A stretch of DNA of 64,000 nt from NCBI RefSeq assembly GCF_005280585.1, contig NZ_SZVO01000008.1:62001-126000 (forward strand). Direction: 5' to 3'. Position numbers and translations under genes: made by a program. The notes beneath the pieces are model-generated. The model had not been told where the DNA came from. It saw only the letters and a list, made by a program, of their open reading frames with translations, and did not search any database. Numbering within the stretch: the stretch's first letter is position 1; every line of letters starts with the position of its first letter. Source of the stretch: Dyadobacter frigoris. Its GTDB lineage: Bacteria > Bacteroidota > Bacteroidia > Cytophagales > Spirosomataceae. Shown here piece after piece: positions 35,566-44,815 of the stretch.

Positions 35566-37662
35566 AATAATCACGAATTTTTTCGTGACCGTTCTGTTAC
35601 CGATAACTGCTTTTAGGAAATAAACACCTTTGGAAATTACTTTTGGCAAAAAGTGGCTTAAATCTTTCGTCAGCATAACCGTTTTGCTCAGTATAACTTT
35701 TCCTGAAATATCAATTACAGAAATAAGAGCCGAAGCTTTTTCTTGTCCGGATAATCGGATCTGAACATCTTCCTGAACGGATGGATTCGGGACAATTTCG
35801 ATATCGAATGTTGTATCCGGTTCTGTTCCCAGGATAATCTCTTTAAGCTTTATGCCAATAACTCTGGAATATTCATACTTTCCTGAAAGATCAATCATTT
35901 TGAGCCTGTAATAAACAGAATCAGCAGAAAAAATGGTTTTTCCTGTCGGATCTGAAAAATCATAAGACTTGGTTTGTGTCGAATTTTCGCTTCCTTTAAC
36001 ATGCCCTATATCTGAAAAATCTTTTGCATTGCCCGATCTTTCAACCTGAAAATAAGCGAACTGGTTTTCAAATTCAGTAGACCATTTTAACTGCACAACG
36101 TTAGTCGCGTCAGCAGAGGCCGAAAACGATATAAGTTTTACCGGCAACGGAGCGGCCACATTAATTTTGAAAACATCGTTTATGCAATTTTCGGCATCTT
36201 TTACATTGTATTCTGTGTCAACGGTTGGCGAAACTGTGATAGATCTGGAAGTTTCACCGTTATTCCAGACATATTTTCCAATGAATGAAGCATCCAGTTT
36301 TACACTTTTACCAGCATCGAGATTGATTGTTTTAACCTGATTTACATCTTTTTCCATCGTAAACTGATCACGGATCAATCCGTCAATACCAATCCATTTT
36401 GCATCCAGCCGGTTTCCTTCCACTTCCAGCATCATTGATCCGCCGTGATCAGCGTTGGAATAATACATTGCCTTGTGAGGGTAACCCGAAGCTGGCCCCC
36501 CCAGTTGCCCGCCCGAACCAGCAACCACGTAAACCGTTCCTTTATTTACAGATGATTTTTTAATATAAGGACAAGAATTATCTGAAAGATCATACTTCCC
36601 GGATGACTGGCTTACATTATAAATCGAGTTGTCAAACTTTCCTGAATAGTCGTAAAATCCGTTTATTAATCTCGTTCTTTCATAGACATGGCTATGGCCG
36701 CAAAGTATGAGATCAACCCCGTAGCGTTCCAGAATCCGGATGAAATTTTCACGGATTTTTATCATATCATATTCCGTTTCAGAATTTCTGGAACCTTGGG
36801 AAAATGGAGGATGATGCCAGTATGCCACTACCCAGCCTTTATTTTTATTGGCTGCCAAATCCGCTTTTATCCACTGCACTTGTTTTCCTAATGTATCATA
36901 TAACCGGGTTTCCTGGTCTTCGCGCCCGTAAGAGTCGAGTGAAAGAAAATGTACATTTCCGTAATCATAAGAGTAAAAAGCTTTTGTGCCAGATGGGAAA
37001 CCTCCTGCTTCTCCGTTTGTGGGAGGGGAGAAAATATCATAATATGGTACTTTGTGATCTTTTTGTCTGTCCGGATTGTCATTGTTGTAATCATGATTTC
37101 CTGGTGTCGGGAAAACCGGGAATTTTTTGAGAAACGTATCTTTATAATGATTGAAAAAATTAGATTGATATTCAGGATCGGTTCCCAATGAATAGGCATT
37201 GTCACCCAGCAAAATCAACGCATTCATATAATTATTTCCCAGATAAGAGGACAGTTGAGCCTGCACATTGTCCTGAAAAGCAGAATTGGTCCCACAGTCT
37301 CCCAAAACGCCGAAACGGTATTTTTTAATGGTGCCAGGAACGGGAGCGGTTTCAAAAAAAGTACTTTCATTACCCAGATAGATCGTAGAAGTTGAGCCGA
37401 TTGAGTAAAAATATTTACCTGCTGGATTCAAACCCATAATCTTTATTTCATGGTCGGTAACCAGTTTTTCATCTTCAACTTTCTGGGTTAGTGTGGTGGA
37501 TGAACCGCCAAATTGTACCCGCGAATTGGTGGCAACATCTGTTCGCCAACGTATTATGACGCTTATAGAAGTCATCGCTTGCAGATATGGGCCACGGATT
37601 ACCTGAGAATAAACAGGAAAAACCAGGAATGTAAGAAGTATAAAAAGTATATTTTTTCTCAT
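35563..37662 (-). CDS. Secreted purple-acid-phosphatase-like metallophosphoesterase with T9SS sorting domain
   Basis: A 699-residue exported protein. The signal peptide is ILFILLTFLVFPVYSQ. A fibronectin-like N-terminal domain of purple acid phosphatases covers about residues 20-105. The metallophosphatase domain spans about 115-430 and carries GDCG, GDNAY, GNHD, YWHHPPFS and CGHSHVYERT, all metal ligands of the family. A linker with a PKD/Ig-like segment follows. The last 80 or so residues form a type IX secretion sorting domain, with NPS near its start and SKGVYFLKAVIGNRTVTKKF near the end. The product is predicted to be exported by T9SS and to release phosphate from organic phosphoesters outside the cell. 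Confidence 0.9.
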   Translation of the reverse strand: MRKNILFILLTFLVFPVYSQVIRGPYLQAMTSISVIIRWRTDVATNSRVQFGGSSTTLTQKVEDEKLVTDHEIKIMGLNPAGKYFYSIGSTSTIYLGNESTFFETAPVPGTIKKYRFGVLGDCGTNSAFQDNVQAQLSSYLGNNYMNALILLGDNAYSLGTDPEYQSNFFNHYKDTFLKKFPVFPTPGNHDYNNDNPDRQKDHKVPYYDIFSPPTNGEAGGFPSGTKAFYSYDYGNVHFLSLDSYGREDQETRLYDTLGKQVQWIKADLAANKNKGWVVAYWHHPPFSQGSRNSETEYDMIKIRENFIRILERYGVDLILCGHSHVYERTRLINGFYDYSGKFDNSIYNVSQSSGKYDLSDNSCPYIKKSSVNKGTVYVVAGSGGQLGGPASGYPHKAMYYSNADHGGSMMLEVEGNRLDAKWIGIDGLIRDQFTMEKDVNQVKTINLDAGKSVKLDASFIGKYVWNNGETSRSITVSPTVDTEYNVKDAENCINDVFKINVAAPLPVKLISFSASADATNVVQLKWSTEFENQFAYFQVERSGNAKDFSDIGHVKGSENSTQTKSYDFSDPTGKTIFSADSVYYRLKMIDLSGKYEYSRVIGIKLKEIILGTEPDTTFDIEIVPNPSVQEDVQIRLSGQEKASALISVIDISGKVILSKTVMLTKDLSHFLPKVISKGVYFLKAVIGNRTVTKKFVII

Positions 37663-37706
37663 AAATTATTTAATGTCAGGGGATGTGAATTTTATGTCTT
37701 GGTAAT

Positions 37707-39536
37707 TTAGATATCACTCAAATCGTCTGTCAGTGCGTTTAAAAAAGCTATAATGTCGTTTTTCTCCTTTTCGGTCAGGTTTAATTTTGCTGATGAAAGT
37801 GTTTGCGAAGGAACCGATAATCCCATGCCAGCTCCACCTCCCTGATTGTAAAATTCCATCAAAGTTTCCAGAGACTTAAAAGCACCATTATGCATGTATG
37901 GAGCCGTTTTGGCAGAATTTCTGACTGTTGGTGTTTTGAATGCGCCTTTGTAAAATTTGATAGGACGAAAATGGTAACGTCCTTCATCCTGATCGTTTTC
38001 CGGTTTTTCCAGATTATCAGTTTTTGTTGTTCCCAGTATTTCAAATTCTGTAAGCGTATAAAGCGGAGGAATTAGTCCGTTAAAAAGTGGGGCAAAATGG
38101 CAGGTTGCACATTGAGCCTTACCCATAAAAAGATTAAATCCTGAAATCTGATTTTCAGTCAAAGCTGCCTTGTTTCCCTGCATATATTTATCAAAAGAGG
38201 AATTATAAGGATTCAGAGTTTCGACATAAGAAGCTATGACGCGATATATTTCCTTTTCCGTTATTTTGTCTTTGTTTTTTTTCAAAAATATTTTTTGAAA
38301 AGCTTTCTGATAGTGTTTTTCAGCGTTCAGTTTTGTTAAAATTTCGTTAATTTTTCCATTCATTTCCAAAGAATCCCGAATTACATTTTCAATTTGATTT
38401 TCCAGGCTTTTCACTCTTCCATCCCAAAACTGACTATGCTGATATTTTGAATAAAGTATTGAAGGAGCATTTCTTTTTACAAATGTTTTGGGGGCAAATC
38501 CGATGCTTTTCGGCAAACCGTCCATGAAATAGTTGTCCGGATTATGGCAGGAAGCGCAGCTTTTCTGACCATTGCCTGAAAGCAGCGTTTCAGAAAAAAG
38601 CTTTTTCCCAAGTGCAATTTCGGCTTGGGAAACGTTTTGTTTTTTACTAGAAAATGCTTTGTCGTTTAATGCATTTTCGCTGAAAATATTTTGAGCCTCG
38701 GAATTCAAAATTCCTTTTTTATCGGGTTCTAATCCTGCTGATTTGATCCATTTTTCAAAATTATTTTGCAAGGGAAACAGGCAGGTTGTCAGAAATTCGA
38801 GCCGGTCAAATGTTTCAAAATCAGGATTTTTTTTTAGATATAGAATGGATTGATTTAGATAAAAACTAAGATTCGATGCGTCGGATTTACTTTTTTCAAG
38901 ATACAGATTTAAAACCTCCCGGGAAGATTCCAAAGCAGATAGAGATTCTTCTATTCCTGATTTCAGCAATGGCGCATCAAAACCAGTAATTCCGAGCGCT
39001 ATGATACGTACAAATTCTATTCTGACAGCTTCCGGAATGTGCTTATCGGTTCCACCAAATTTGTATAATAATGCATTTAAATCATTAGCGGACAAGCTGA
39101 GAAGTTTGGTTTGTTCCTGAAAGACGGATTTATGTGTTTCAGGAATACTGTCAAAAAGCATGGTTTCAATATATTGAAGTCCGGCCAGCTCCTGATATTC
39201 CAGGTAAGGTTCTTCTATTTCATTTTTTGGTGCGCGGTTGTAAATCCGGGAGGAGGTGTAAAAAAAATATTCAAGAAAATATTCTATACGTTTGTAGGCA
39301 AGGCGACTGCTGACAAGCGCCTTTTTTGCATTCGTAATAGTTTGAGGTTTTGTCGAATTTATTTGGTGTAAAGCCGAATCCAATGTTGAAATACTGGCTG
39401 CAAATGTTTTTGAATCGGCCCGGAATTGCGTTAAGATTTGTGGAATGCAGGTATCATTTTTCTCCCGGAAAGAAGCGGTCATGAAGATACAGGCCAGGGA
39501 GCCGAAGACTGAAAATATTTTTAATGCCCTTGCCAT
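37707..39536 (-). CDS. Di-haem cytochrome c peroxidase (MauG/CcpA family) with added N-terminal helical domain
   Basis: A 609-residue protein with an N-terminal signal (IFSVFGSLACIFMTASF). Residues about 30-280 form a helical region with no haem motif, resembling the imelysin-like domains fused to some Bacteroidota peroxidases. Residues about 310-605 are the di-haem peroxidase, with two haem c sites, CASCH and CATCH, and the distal motif YMHNGAFKSLETLMEFYNQG. It is expected to reduce H2O2 or oxidise a partner in the periplasm. It lies 45 bp upstream of the phosphoesterase gene on the same strand and may be co-transcribed with it. Confidence 0.85.
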   Translation of the reverse strand: MARALKIFSVFGSLACIFMTASFREKNDTCIPQILTQFRADSKTFAASISTLDSALHQINSTKPQTITNAKKALVSSRLAYKRIEYFLEYFFYTSSRIYNRAPKNEIEEPYLEYQELAGLQYIETMLFDSIPETHKSVFQEQTKLLSLSANDLNALLYKFGGTDKHIPEAVRIEFVRIIALGITGFDAPLLKSGIEESLSALESSREVLNLYLEKSKSDASNLSFYLNQSILYLKKNPDFETFDRLEFLTTCLFPLQNNFEKWIKSAGLEPDKKGILNSEAQNIFSENALNDKAFSSKKQNVSQAEIALGKKLFSETLLSGNGQKSCASCHNPDNYFMDGLPKSIGFAPKTFVKRNAPSILYSKYQHSQFWDGRVKSLENQIENVIRDSLEMNGKINEILTKLNAEKHYQKAFQKIFLKKNKDKITEKEIYRVIASYVETLNPYNSSFDKYMQGNKAALTENQISGFNLFMGKAQCATCHFAPLFNGLIPPLYTLTEFEILGTTKTDNLEKPENDQDEGRYHFRPIKFYKGAFKTPTVRNSAKTAPYMHNGAFKSLETLMEFYNQGGGAGMGLSVPSQTLSSAKLNLTEKEKNDIIAFLNALTDDLSDI

Positions 39537-40115
39537 ACATCACCCTACCGAAAAAATATTGGATTATCATCTACAAAGTAAACAGGAAAATCAAAACAAC
39601 GGGTAATTATTTAGTGATTGGTAATGAAATAGTTGCAATCGAAAAAAAGATATTTGGGCTACACTGCGAATTCATACGTTTTGTCCCGCCAATTTAAATG
39701 TTTTGATGATTTGGCCGGAAAATCTATCTTACGATTTTATCGTCTTTCTAAATGTTTAAAAAGTTTAAGGCCGTAATTCTATGAGGTATTTTATTTTTTC
39801 TTATTCAAAAAAATCGCTTACAAATATATATTGGCGATATTATCACAAGTATGCGCATCGAAGGTGATAGCCAGGATTATCTTAAAGCCAGTTTCGCTTG
39901 TGTTAAATCTCTGGTATCACTCATTTACAGAAAATTTAATTGTCGCAATTACCCCCTTACAATGTCTTTTATCGCCTCTGATACTGATAATTGAACAATT
40001 AACTTTGTGTTTGTTCCCTTGCAAAGGTCCGATTATTGCTCTTGATTAAAATGGATTATTTCGATTAAAAACCGGATAGAAATAATTAATATTCATCGAT
40101 AAAAAGATAAGAACT
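39537..40115. other. Intergenic region, no feature recognised
   Basis: This gap of about 580 bp separates the divergent peroxidase and VOC genes. Short frames in it lack a start context, composition or similarity that I recognise. It presumably holds both promoters; I could not identify a convincing pair of elements. Confidence 0.3.
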
Positions 40116-40502
40116 ATGTTCAGAGACACAAAGGCGTTTAGTGGCTTTTCAGTAGATAATCTCGAAAATGCCAAGGAGTTTTATAGCGATATTTTGAAAC
40201 TGGGTATAACGGAAATGAGTGAAATGCGGATTTTACAGCTTCATATTTGGGGTGGACATGATATTGTAGTGTATGAAAAACCGAACCATGAACCGGCAAC
40301 TTTTACGATTCTTAACTTCCCGGTACAAGATGTGACAAAAGCTGTGGAAGAACTGAAAGCACTGGGAATTAGATTTGAAAGTTATGATTTACCTGGTTTT
40401 AAAACCGATCCGGATAATGTTTTCCGTGGAGGTGGTCCGGAAATCGCGTGGTTTAAGGATCCCGCCGGAAATATTTTATCTGTGATCGCGGAAACTATGT
40501 AA
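40116..40502 (+). CDS. VOC-family (glyoxalase-like) protein
   Basis: A 128-residue single vicinal-oxygen-chelate domain. It shows the two beta-alpha-beta-beta-beta modules, opening AFSGFSVDNLENAKEFYSDI and closing EIAWFKDPAGNILSVIAE. The metal-ligand pattern is weak, so it may be a glyoxalase/bleomycin-resistance-type protein rather than a true glyoxalase I. It is monocistronic with a clear terminator. Confidence 0.82.
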   Translation: MFRDTKAFSGFSVDNLENAKEFYSDILKLGITEMSEMRILQLHIWGGHDIVVYEKPNHEPATFTILNFPVQDVTKAVEELKALGIRFESYDLPGFKTDPDNVFRGGGPEIAWFKDPAGNILSVIAETM

Positions 40503-40547
40503 ACGACAGCCTGTAACTTTTCAGATCAACATTTTTGTAATCCTGAC

Positions 40548-40598
40548 AACCACAATCTCTGACCATTGGAATGGAAAGAGGTTGTGGTTTATTTTTTA
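40548..40598 (+). terminator. Rho-independent terminator
   Basis: AACCACAATCTCT pairs with AGAGGTTGTGGTT across one mismatch, with a 16-nt loop and ATTTTTT after it. It lies 45 bp beyond the VOC gene. Confidence 0.7.
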
Positions 40599-40744
40599 GT
40601 ACTTGAAAAGTAGTTAGAACTAAGTATATCTTATCCGTTCATGGAAGTCGATATTTGGATGACTGTTTTAATTACCCTTAAATGCTATACCGTAAGTCCT
40701 GAAAAATTTCCATTCCCAACATTAAATTGTTATGCTTAAAAAGA

Positions 40745-40775
40745 TTTGAGGCAAATGTTGTTTCTTTATACTTTG
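40745..40775 (+). promoter_or_regulatory. Candidate Bacteroidota promoter for the TPR-kinase operon
   Basis: TTTG at 40745-40748 and TATACTTTG at 40767-40775 are separated by 18 bp, which approximates the -33/-7 arrangement TTTG...TAnnTTTG with one extra base in the -7 box. The kinase ATG lies about 100 bp downstream. Confidence 0.4.
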
Positions 40776-40873
40776 CTAATTTTCAGTGGTTTACAGTGGA
40801 TTTTGCTATCGGGGAATTATATTGAAATAAGATTTTCAAACAAGGTTTGATCAGGCTTAAAACCTTTAACGTT

Positions 40874-43141
40874 ATGCGGCTTCATTCTTTTTTGCTTTTA
40901 AGTTGGATAATCTGTTTTTCGCTAAAAACGGAAGGTACTTTTGCTGCGGATTATACACCGGAAACCGGGCGTGCGGCATGGAAAAAAATGAAAACGCAGC
41001 CGGTTACCGAGCAGTCATTCAGGGAAATCTGCGATTTAATCCAGGATATTGGCAAAAAAAATATTGCTATAAGTTATGAGATTCTGGCTGAATATGTGTC
41101 CGTCGTACAAAGAACGGGAGATAAGCGAAAAACGCATATTCTTTTAATGAGCTGGGCTAAGGCAAAGGAATCGCTGCATTTTTTTGAAGAAGCAGAAAAG
41201 TTATATGCGAAGGCCAGAAGCAACGCCTACGGAACCGGGCAGATGTACCGTGAAGCGCTGGCAAATACGGTGTTATTGTACGGAGAATGGACTAAACCAG
41301 ACTCATTGAAAAAGTACATTACATTAGGGGAAAAGGAATGTCTTCGCTCGGGAGACCGCGAAAATCTGTCCTTTATTTACACTTTCAAAGCGCTGTCGAA
41401 TATGGCAGATACCGCTTTTATGCACAAAAATTTGTCTAAAGCGATTTCCATTGCATCTGGTTTGAAAAATAAAAATGCCCTTTTTACGGCCCGTTACAAT
41501 TATGCCAATATGTTTCTGCAATACAATCCGCAAAAGCAGGTTCAGGAGTTTGAATCTCTGCTGGAACTTGCCCAGGATTCTTCATTGCACCGTTTTCCGT
41601 TAAAGCTTTACGAGCGGACAGCTTTTACATTCAGAAATGCCGGGGCAAGTATTTATTACCAGCTGATGCAGCTCAATCTGCTCTTGACCGACTTTGACAC
41701 GGCTGGAAAATTCGCTGAATTATTTTATGATTCAACCGTAAAACCCAATCCTAATGGTGTAAAGGCGGCTTACTATAATGCTGAAATGTCGGTTGTAAAA
41801 TCATTTCAAAAAGATTTCACAAGTGCGGCAGAATTTCTGGATAAAAGCAAAAAGCAGTTTAATCTTCCCGAAGATCAGATTCCTTATATCAGCTATTTTG
41901 TGGCGGCGGGACTTTTGGCGGAGCATCGTGGAGATAATGCTCAGGCCGAAAAATACTATAAAAAGTTTGCGGGAACGGAAAGTTATTCTCACGGCTATCA
42001 AGTTTTACCCCTTGAATTATACTATGCACACATTCTGACAGTTAACAAAAAATTTAATGAAGCGGACAGGATTTTCAGGATTTTTCAATCTGCATTAAAA
42101 AACCAGAAATATTCAGCGACAGGTTATTATTACAGTCGTTTTAGGGCTGATTTCCTGAAAGCAAAAGGAGATTATCCAGCCTATATTAAAGAGCTTGAAG
42201 GGTTTTATGAAATTAAGGATTCGCTGACAAATCTTAACAAATATCGGGCGATTCAGGAAGTGATGACCAAGGTTCGGATCAGGGACAAGGAAAAGCAGAT
42301 CAACGGTCTTAATGAGGAAAAGATTTTTCGTGATAAGCAGATACACAGGGAAAGGATATTTTATGGTTTAGGAATCGGTTTGGCCAGTCTAACCATTCTT
42401 TTATTGATTTTATACCTCAGAAACAGACTTATAAGGAACCGGCAAAAAGAGGAATTGCAGCAAAGTGAGCTGGAAAGAATTGAAAAACAGAGGCACATTG
42501 ATTTAATGCAGGGAGTTATGGAAGCGGAAGAAAAGGAGAGGAGGAAAATTGCAGACCAGCTTCATGATGAGGTAAGTTCCATGTTGGCTTTGGCTTCTTT
42601 ATCAGTATCTTCTACCTTGGAAAAAGGACGAAATGATGAGCAGGGTGAAAAGAAATTACACAGAACACAGGAAATTTTATCATCCGTTTCCAGTACGATC
42701 CGGGATTTAAGCCACCAGTTAAATCCATTGGTTATTGAAAAATTCGGATTTCGTGAAGCGATTTTTGATTCGGTGGAAATTATAAATCTTTCCGGCAAAA
42801 TTGTATTGGAAACTGTTGTTTTGGGCTTTGAGGACACGGGGAATTATAGCCTGGCATTTTTAAATGACCTTTACAGAATTATTCAGGAGTTGCTTCATAA
42901 TATTCTTAAACATGCGCAGGCTACAAAAGCCTCATTGGAAGTGATTGATCATGGCGGGCAGGTGACCATTATTGTAGAAGATAACGGAGCGGGCCTTCGG
43001 GCCATTTCCAAACATGAGGGCCAGGGATTAAGTACCATCCGTTCCAGAGTTGCTTACTGGAATGGCAAAATTGAAATCAGCAATAAACAGGATGGCGGGG
43101 CACTTGTTGTCATAGAAATATACTTGGAACAACCAGCTTAA
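40874..43141 (+). CDS. TPR-containing sensor histidine kinase (HisKA_3/DesK type)
   Basis: A 755-residue kinase. A signal peptide (RLHSFLLLSWIICFSL) precedes about 430 residues of helical TPR-like repeats in the periplasm, for example EEAEKLYAKARSNAYGTG and AEHRGDNAQAEKYYKKFAG. One membrane helix lies at about residues 493-515 (GLGIGLASLTILLLILYL). It is followed by a coiled coil and the DHp motif RRKIADQLHDEVSSML with H564. The HATPase carries ELLHNILKHAQATKA, DNGAGL and GQGLSTIRSRV. The ATG at 40874 gives a proper signal peptide; the TTG at 40847 adds nine unlikely residues. The cognate LuxR-type regulator starts 10 bp after the stop. Confidence 0.9.
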   Translation: MRLHSFLLLSWIICFSLKTEGTFAADYTPETGRAAWKKMKTQPVTEQSFREICDLIQDIGKKNIAISYEILAEYVSVVQRTGDKRKTHILLMSWAKAKESLHFFEEAEKLYAKARSNAYGTGQMYREALANTVLLYGEWTKPDSLKKYITLGEKECLRSGDRENLSFIYTFKALSNMADTAFMHKNLSKAISIASGLKNKNALFTARYNYANMFLQYNPQKQVQEFESLLELAQDSSLHRFPLKLYERTAFTFRNAGASIYYQLMQLNLLLTDFDTAGKFAELFYDSTVKPNPNGVKAAYYNAEMSVVKSFQKDFTSAAEFLDKSKKQFNLPEDQIPYISYFVAAGLLAEHRGDNAQAEKYYKKFAGTESYSHGYQVLPLELYYAHILTVNKKFNEADRIFRIFQSALKNQKYSATGYYYSRFRADFLKAKGDYPAYIKELEGFYEIKDSLTNLNKYRAIQEVMTKVRIRDKEKQINGLNEEKIFRDKQIHRERIFYGLGIGLASLTILLLILYLRNRLIRNRQKEELQQSELERIEKQRHIDLMQGVMEAEEKERRKIADQLHDEVSSMLALASLSVSSTLEKGRNDEQGEKKLHRTQEILSSVSSTIRDLSHQLNPLVIEKFGFREAIFDSVEIINLSGKIVLETVVLGFEDTGNYSLAFLNDLYRIIQELLHNILKHAQATKASLEVIDHGGQVTIIVEDNGAGLRAISKHEGQGLSTIRSRVAYWNGKIEISNKQDGGALVVIEIYLEQPA

Positions 43142-43151
43142 TCGTTTTATT

Positions 43152-43781
43152 ATGTCTATCAAAATAATCATTGCGGATGATCATCCCATGCTTGTGGATG
43201 GCATACTTGGCGTAATCAGGGAAATGGAAATCGTAGAATTGGCCGATTCTGCCAGTAACGGCCGGCATCTTATAGCCAGGCTGCGTCAAACGCATTTTGA
43301 TATTGTTTTGCTCGATCTCAATATGCCGCAACTGGATGGTATTGAGACGCTTAAAATTATTAAAAAGGAATTTATCAAGGTAAAGGTCATTGTTTTTACA
43401 AGCTATGGACAACCGGAATTGCTCAGAGAAATTAAAAAACTGGATGCTGAGGGGTATCTCGTTAAAAATTGCTCATCCGTAGAATTGAAAGAGGCGATAA
43501 GCGCTGTGGCGGGTGGCGCAAAATGGTTTAAAGGGGTGCCTTCCAATACAGTTTCGGAAGTTTATAACCGGGACGACTTTTTGAAAAAATACCAGATCAC
43601 ACAACGGGAGGTCGAAATTTTAAGAAATATTGCGGAGGGATATACCAGTAAGGAAATCGGGGAAAAACTTTTCATCAGTGAATTTACAATCAATGCGCAC
43701 CGCCGGAATATTTGCCGGAAACTTAATATTTATACATCTGTTGGGCTACTTAATTTTGTCAGGAAAAATGGGTTGATTTAA
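43152..43781 (+). CDS. NarL/LuxR-family response regulator
   Basis: A 209-residue regulator. The receiver domain is residues 1-120, with D9/D10 in IIADDHPML, phospho-acceptor D55 in VLLDLNMPQLDG, Thr/Ser in VFTSYG and Lys in YLVKNC. The GerE-type helix-turn-helix lies at about 145-205 (ITQREVEILRNIAEGYTSKE, then SEFTINAHRRNICRKL). It is the partner of the HisKA_3 kinase just upstream. Confidence 0.93.
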   Translation: MSIKIIIADDHPMLVDGILGVIREMEIVELADSASNGRHLIARLRQTHFDIVLLDLNMPQLDGIETLKIIKKEFIKVKVIVFTSYGQPELLREIKKLDAEGYLVKNCSSVELKEAISAVAGGAKWFKGVPSNTVSEVYNRDDFLKKYQITQREVEILRNIAEGYTSKEIGEKLFISEFTINAHRRNICRKLNIYTSVGLLNFVRKNGLI

Positions 43782-43849
43782 TATTTGAAATATTCAAAAT
43801 TGGAATAAGAAAAATACAATTACAATATTTATAGTTCCTACTTTTGTTG

Positions 43850-44758
43850 ATGCGAAAGAAGAATGATATTTTGTTAAAAAGTGCTTTTGAAGAGTTCTTT
43901 CCAGACCTGCTTCGTTTCTTTTTTAAGGATGCTGATGATATTTTTAACATTGATTCAGGTTTTGAATTTTTGGATAAAGAATTGTCCGAACTTTTTCCCG
44001 CGCTCAAAAAGAAAGGGGGAAGTCGTTTTGTTGATATGCTTGTTAAAGCGTACCTGAAAAATGGGCAAGAAGAGTGGATACTTGTTCATATTGAGATTCA
44101 GGGCGAAGGGACGAAGGATTTTCCCAAGCGGATGCATCAATATTGGTACAGGATCTACGATCGCTACGAAGTCGATATTGTAGCGCTTGCAGTTTTTACC
44201 GGCAATCATAATCAGAAACGTCCCAACCGTTTTCATAAGGAATTTCTTGGTACCCGGATCACCTATGAATATAATGTATATCATATTCTGGATCATAGCG
44301 AACAAGAGTTACTTGCAATGGATAATCCTTTTGCACTTATTGTTCTCGCAGCACAAAAGACGTTGACAATGAATAAAATACCAGAGGTTGAACTTGGATT
44401 TCAAAGACTTGCTATTGCCAAGGCAATGATTCAAATGGAAAAGTATGACAATCCAAAAATAAAACGCTTTTTATTCTTTTTAAAGACCTTTGTGCATATT
44501 GAAAATTCCTCAATAAATTTTAACTTTGAAAAGGAAATCGCATCATTAACAGGCCAGGAAACTGCTATGGGAATTATAGAGACTATTAATATGCTTACAC
44601 GTGAGGAAGCATTAGAAGAAGGTGAAAAGAGAAAGAGCCTGGAATTTGTGACTAACCTCTTGTTGGCTAAAAGATTCTCAACATCAGAAATTGCCAGTTT
44701 TGCCGGCGTATCCAAAAGTTATGTTAAAAAGGTAGAAGCAAAAATGGGGGCTAAGTAG
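43850..44758 (+). CDS. Rpn-type PD-(D/E)XK nuclease/putative transposase protein
   Basis: A 302-residue protein of the Rpn/YhgA-like family. The nuclease core lies in the N-terminal 150 residues: FVDMLVKAYLKNG supplies the first Asp, and WILVHIEIQGEG the ExQ of the PD-(D/E)XK site. YWYRIYDRYEVDIVALAVFT follows, as in other members. The C-terminus ends in a small helix-turn-helix-like tail, SEIASFAGVSKSYVKKVEAK. Rpn proteins promote recombination in E. coli; many Bacteroidota carry several copies. The frame begins at a TTG (43844), but the ATG at 43850 is preferred. There are no inverted repeats at its ends, so I do not call a mobile element. Confidence 0.82.
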   Translation: MRKKNDILLKSAFEEFFPDLLRFFFKDADDIFNIDSGFEFLDKELSELFPALKKKGGSRFVDMLVKAYLKNGQEEWILVHIEIQGEGTKDFPKRMHQYWYRIYDRYEVDIVALAVFTGNHNQKRPNRFHKEFLGTRITYEYNVYHILDHSEQELLAMDNPFALIVLAAQKTLTMNKIPEVELGFQRLAIAKAMIQMEKYDNPKIKRFLFFLKTFVHIENSSINFNFEKEIASLTGQETAMGIIETINMLTREEALEEGEKRKSLEFVTNLLLAKRFSTSEIASFAGVSKSYVKKVEAKMGAK

Positions 44759-44815
44759 TTTTTTACAGCATAATCTCTTTTTACTGTAAAAGCAACTCTA
44801 AAAAGCAGCTTCACA

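Noticed and set aside
39831-40049. 72-codon frame in the gap between peroxidase and VOC genes
   Set aside because: It has no recognisable protein character, start context or neighbours; it is probably chance in AT-rich DNA.
43850-44758. Calling the Rpn-type gene a complete insertion sequence
   Set aside because: No terminal inverted repeats or target duplications are visible around it, so only a chromosomal Rpn-type gene is supported.
44765-44795. TTTTACAG/CTGTAAAA hairpin after the Rpn gene as a terminator
   Set aside because: The stem is short and AT-rich with a long loop and no good T run.
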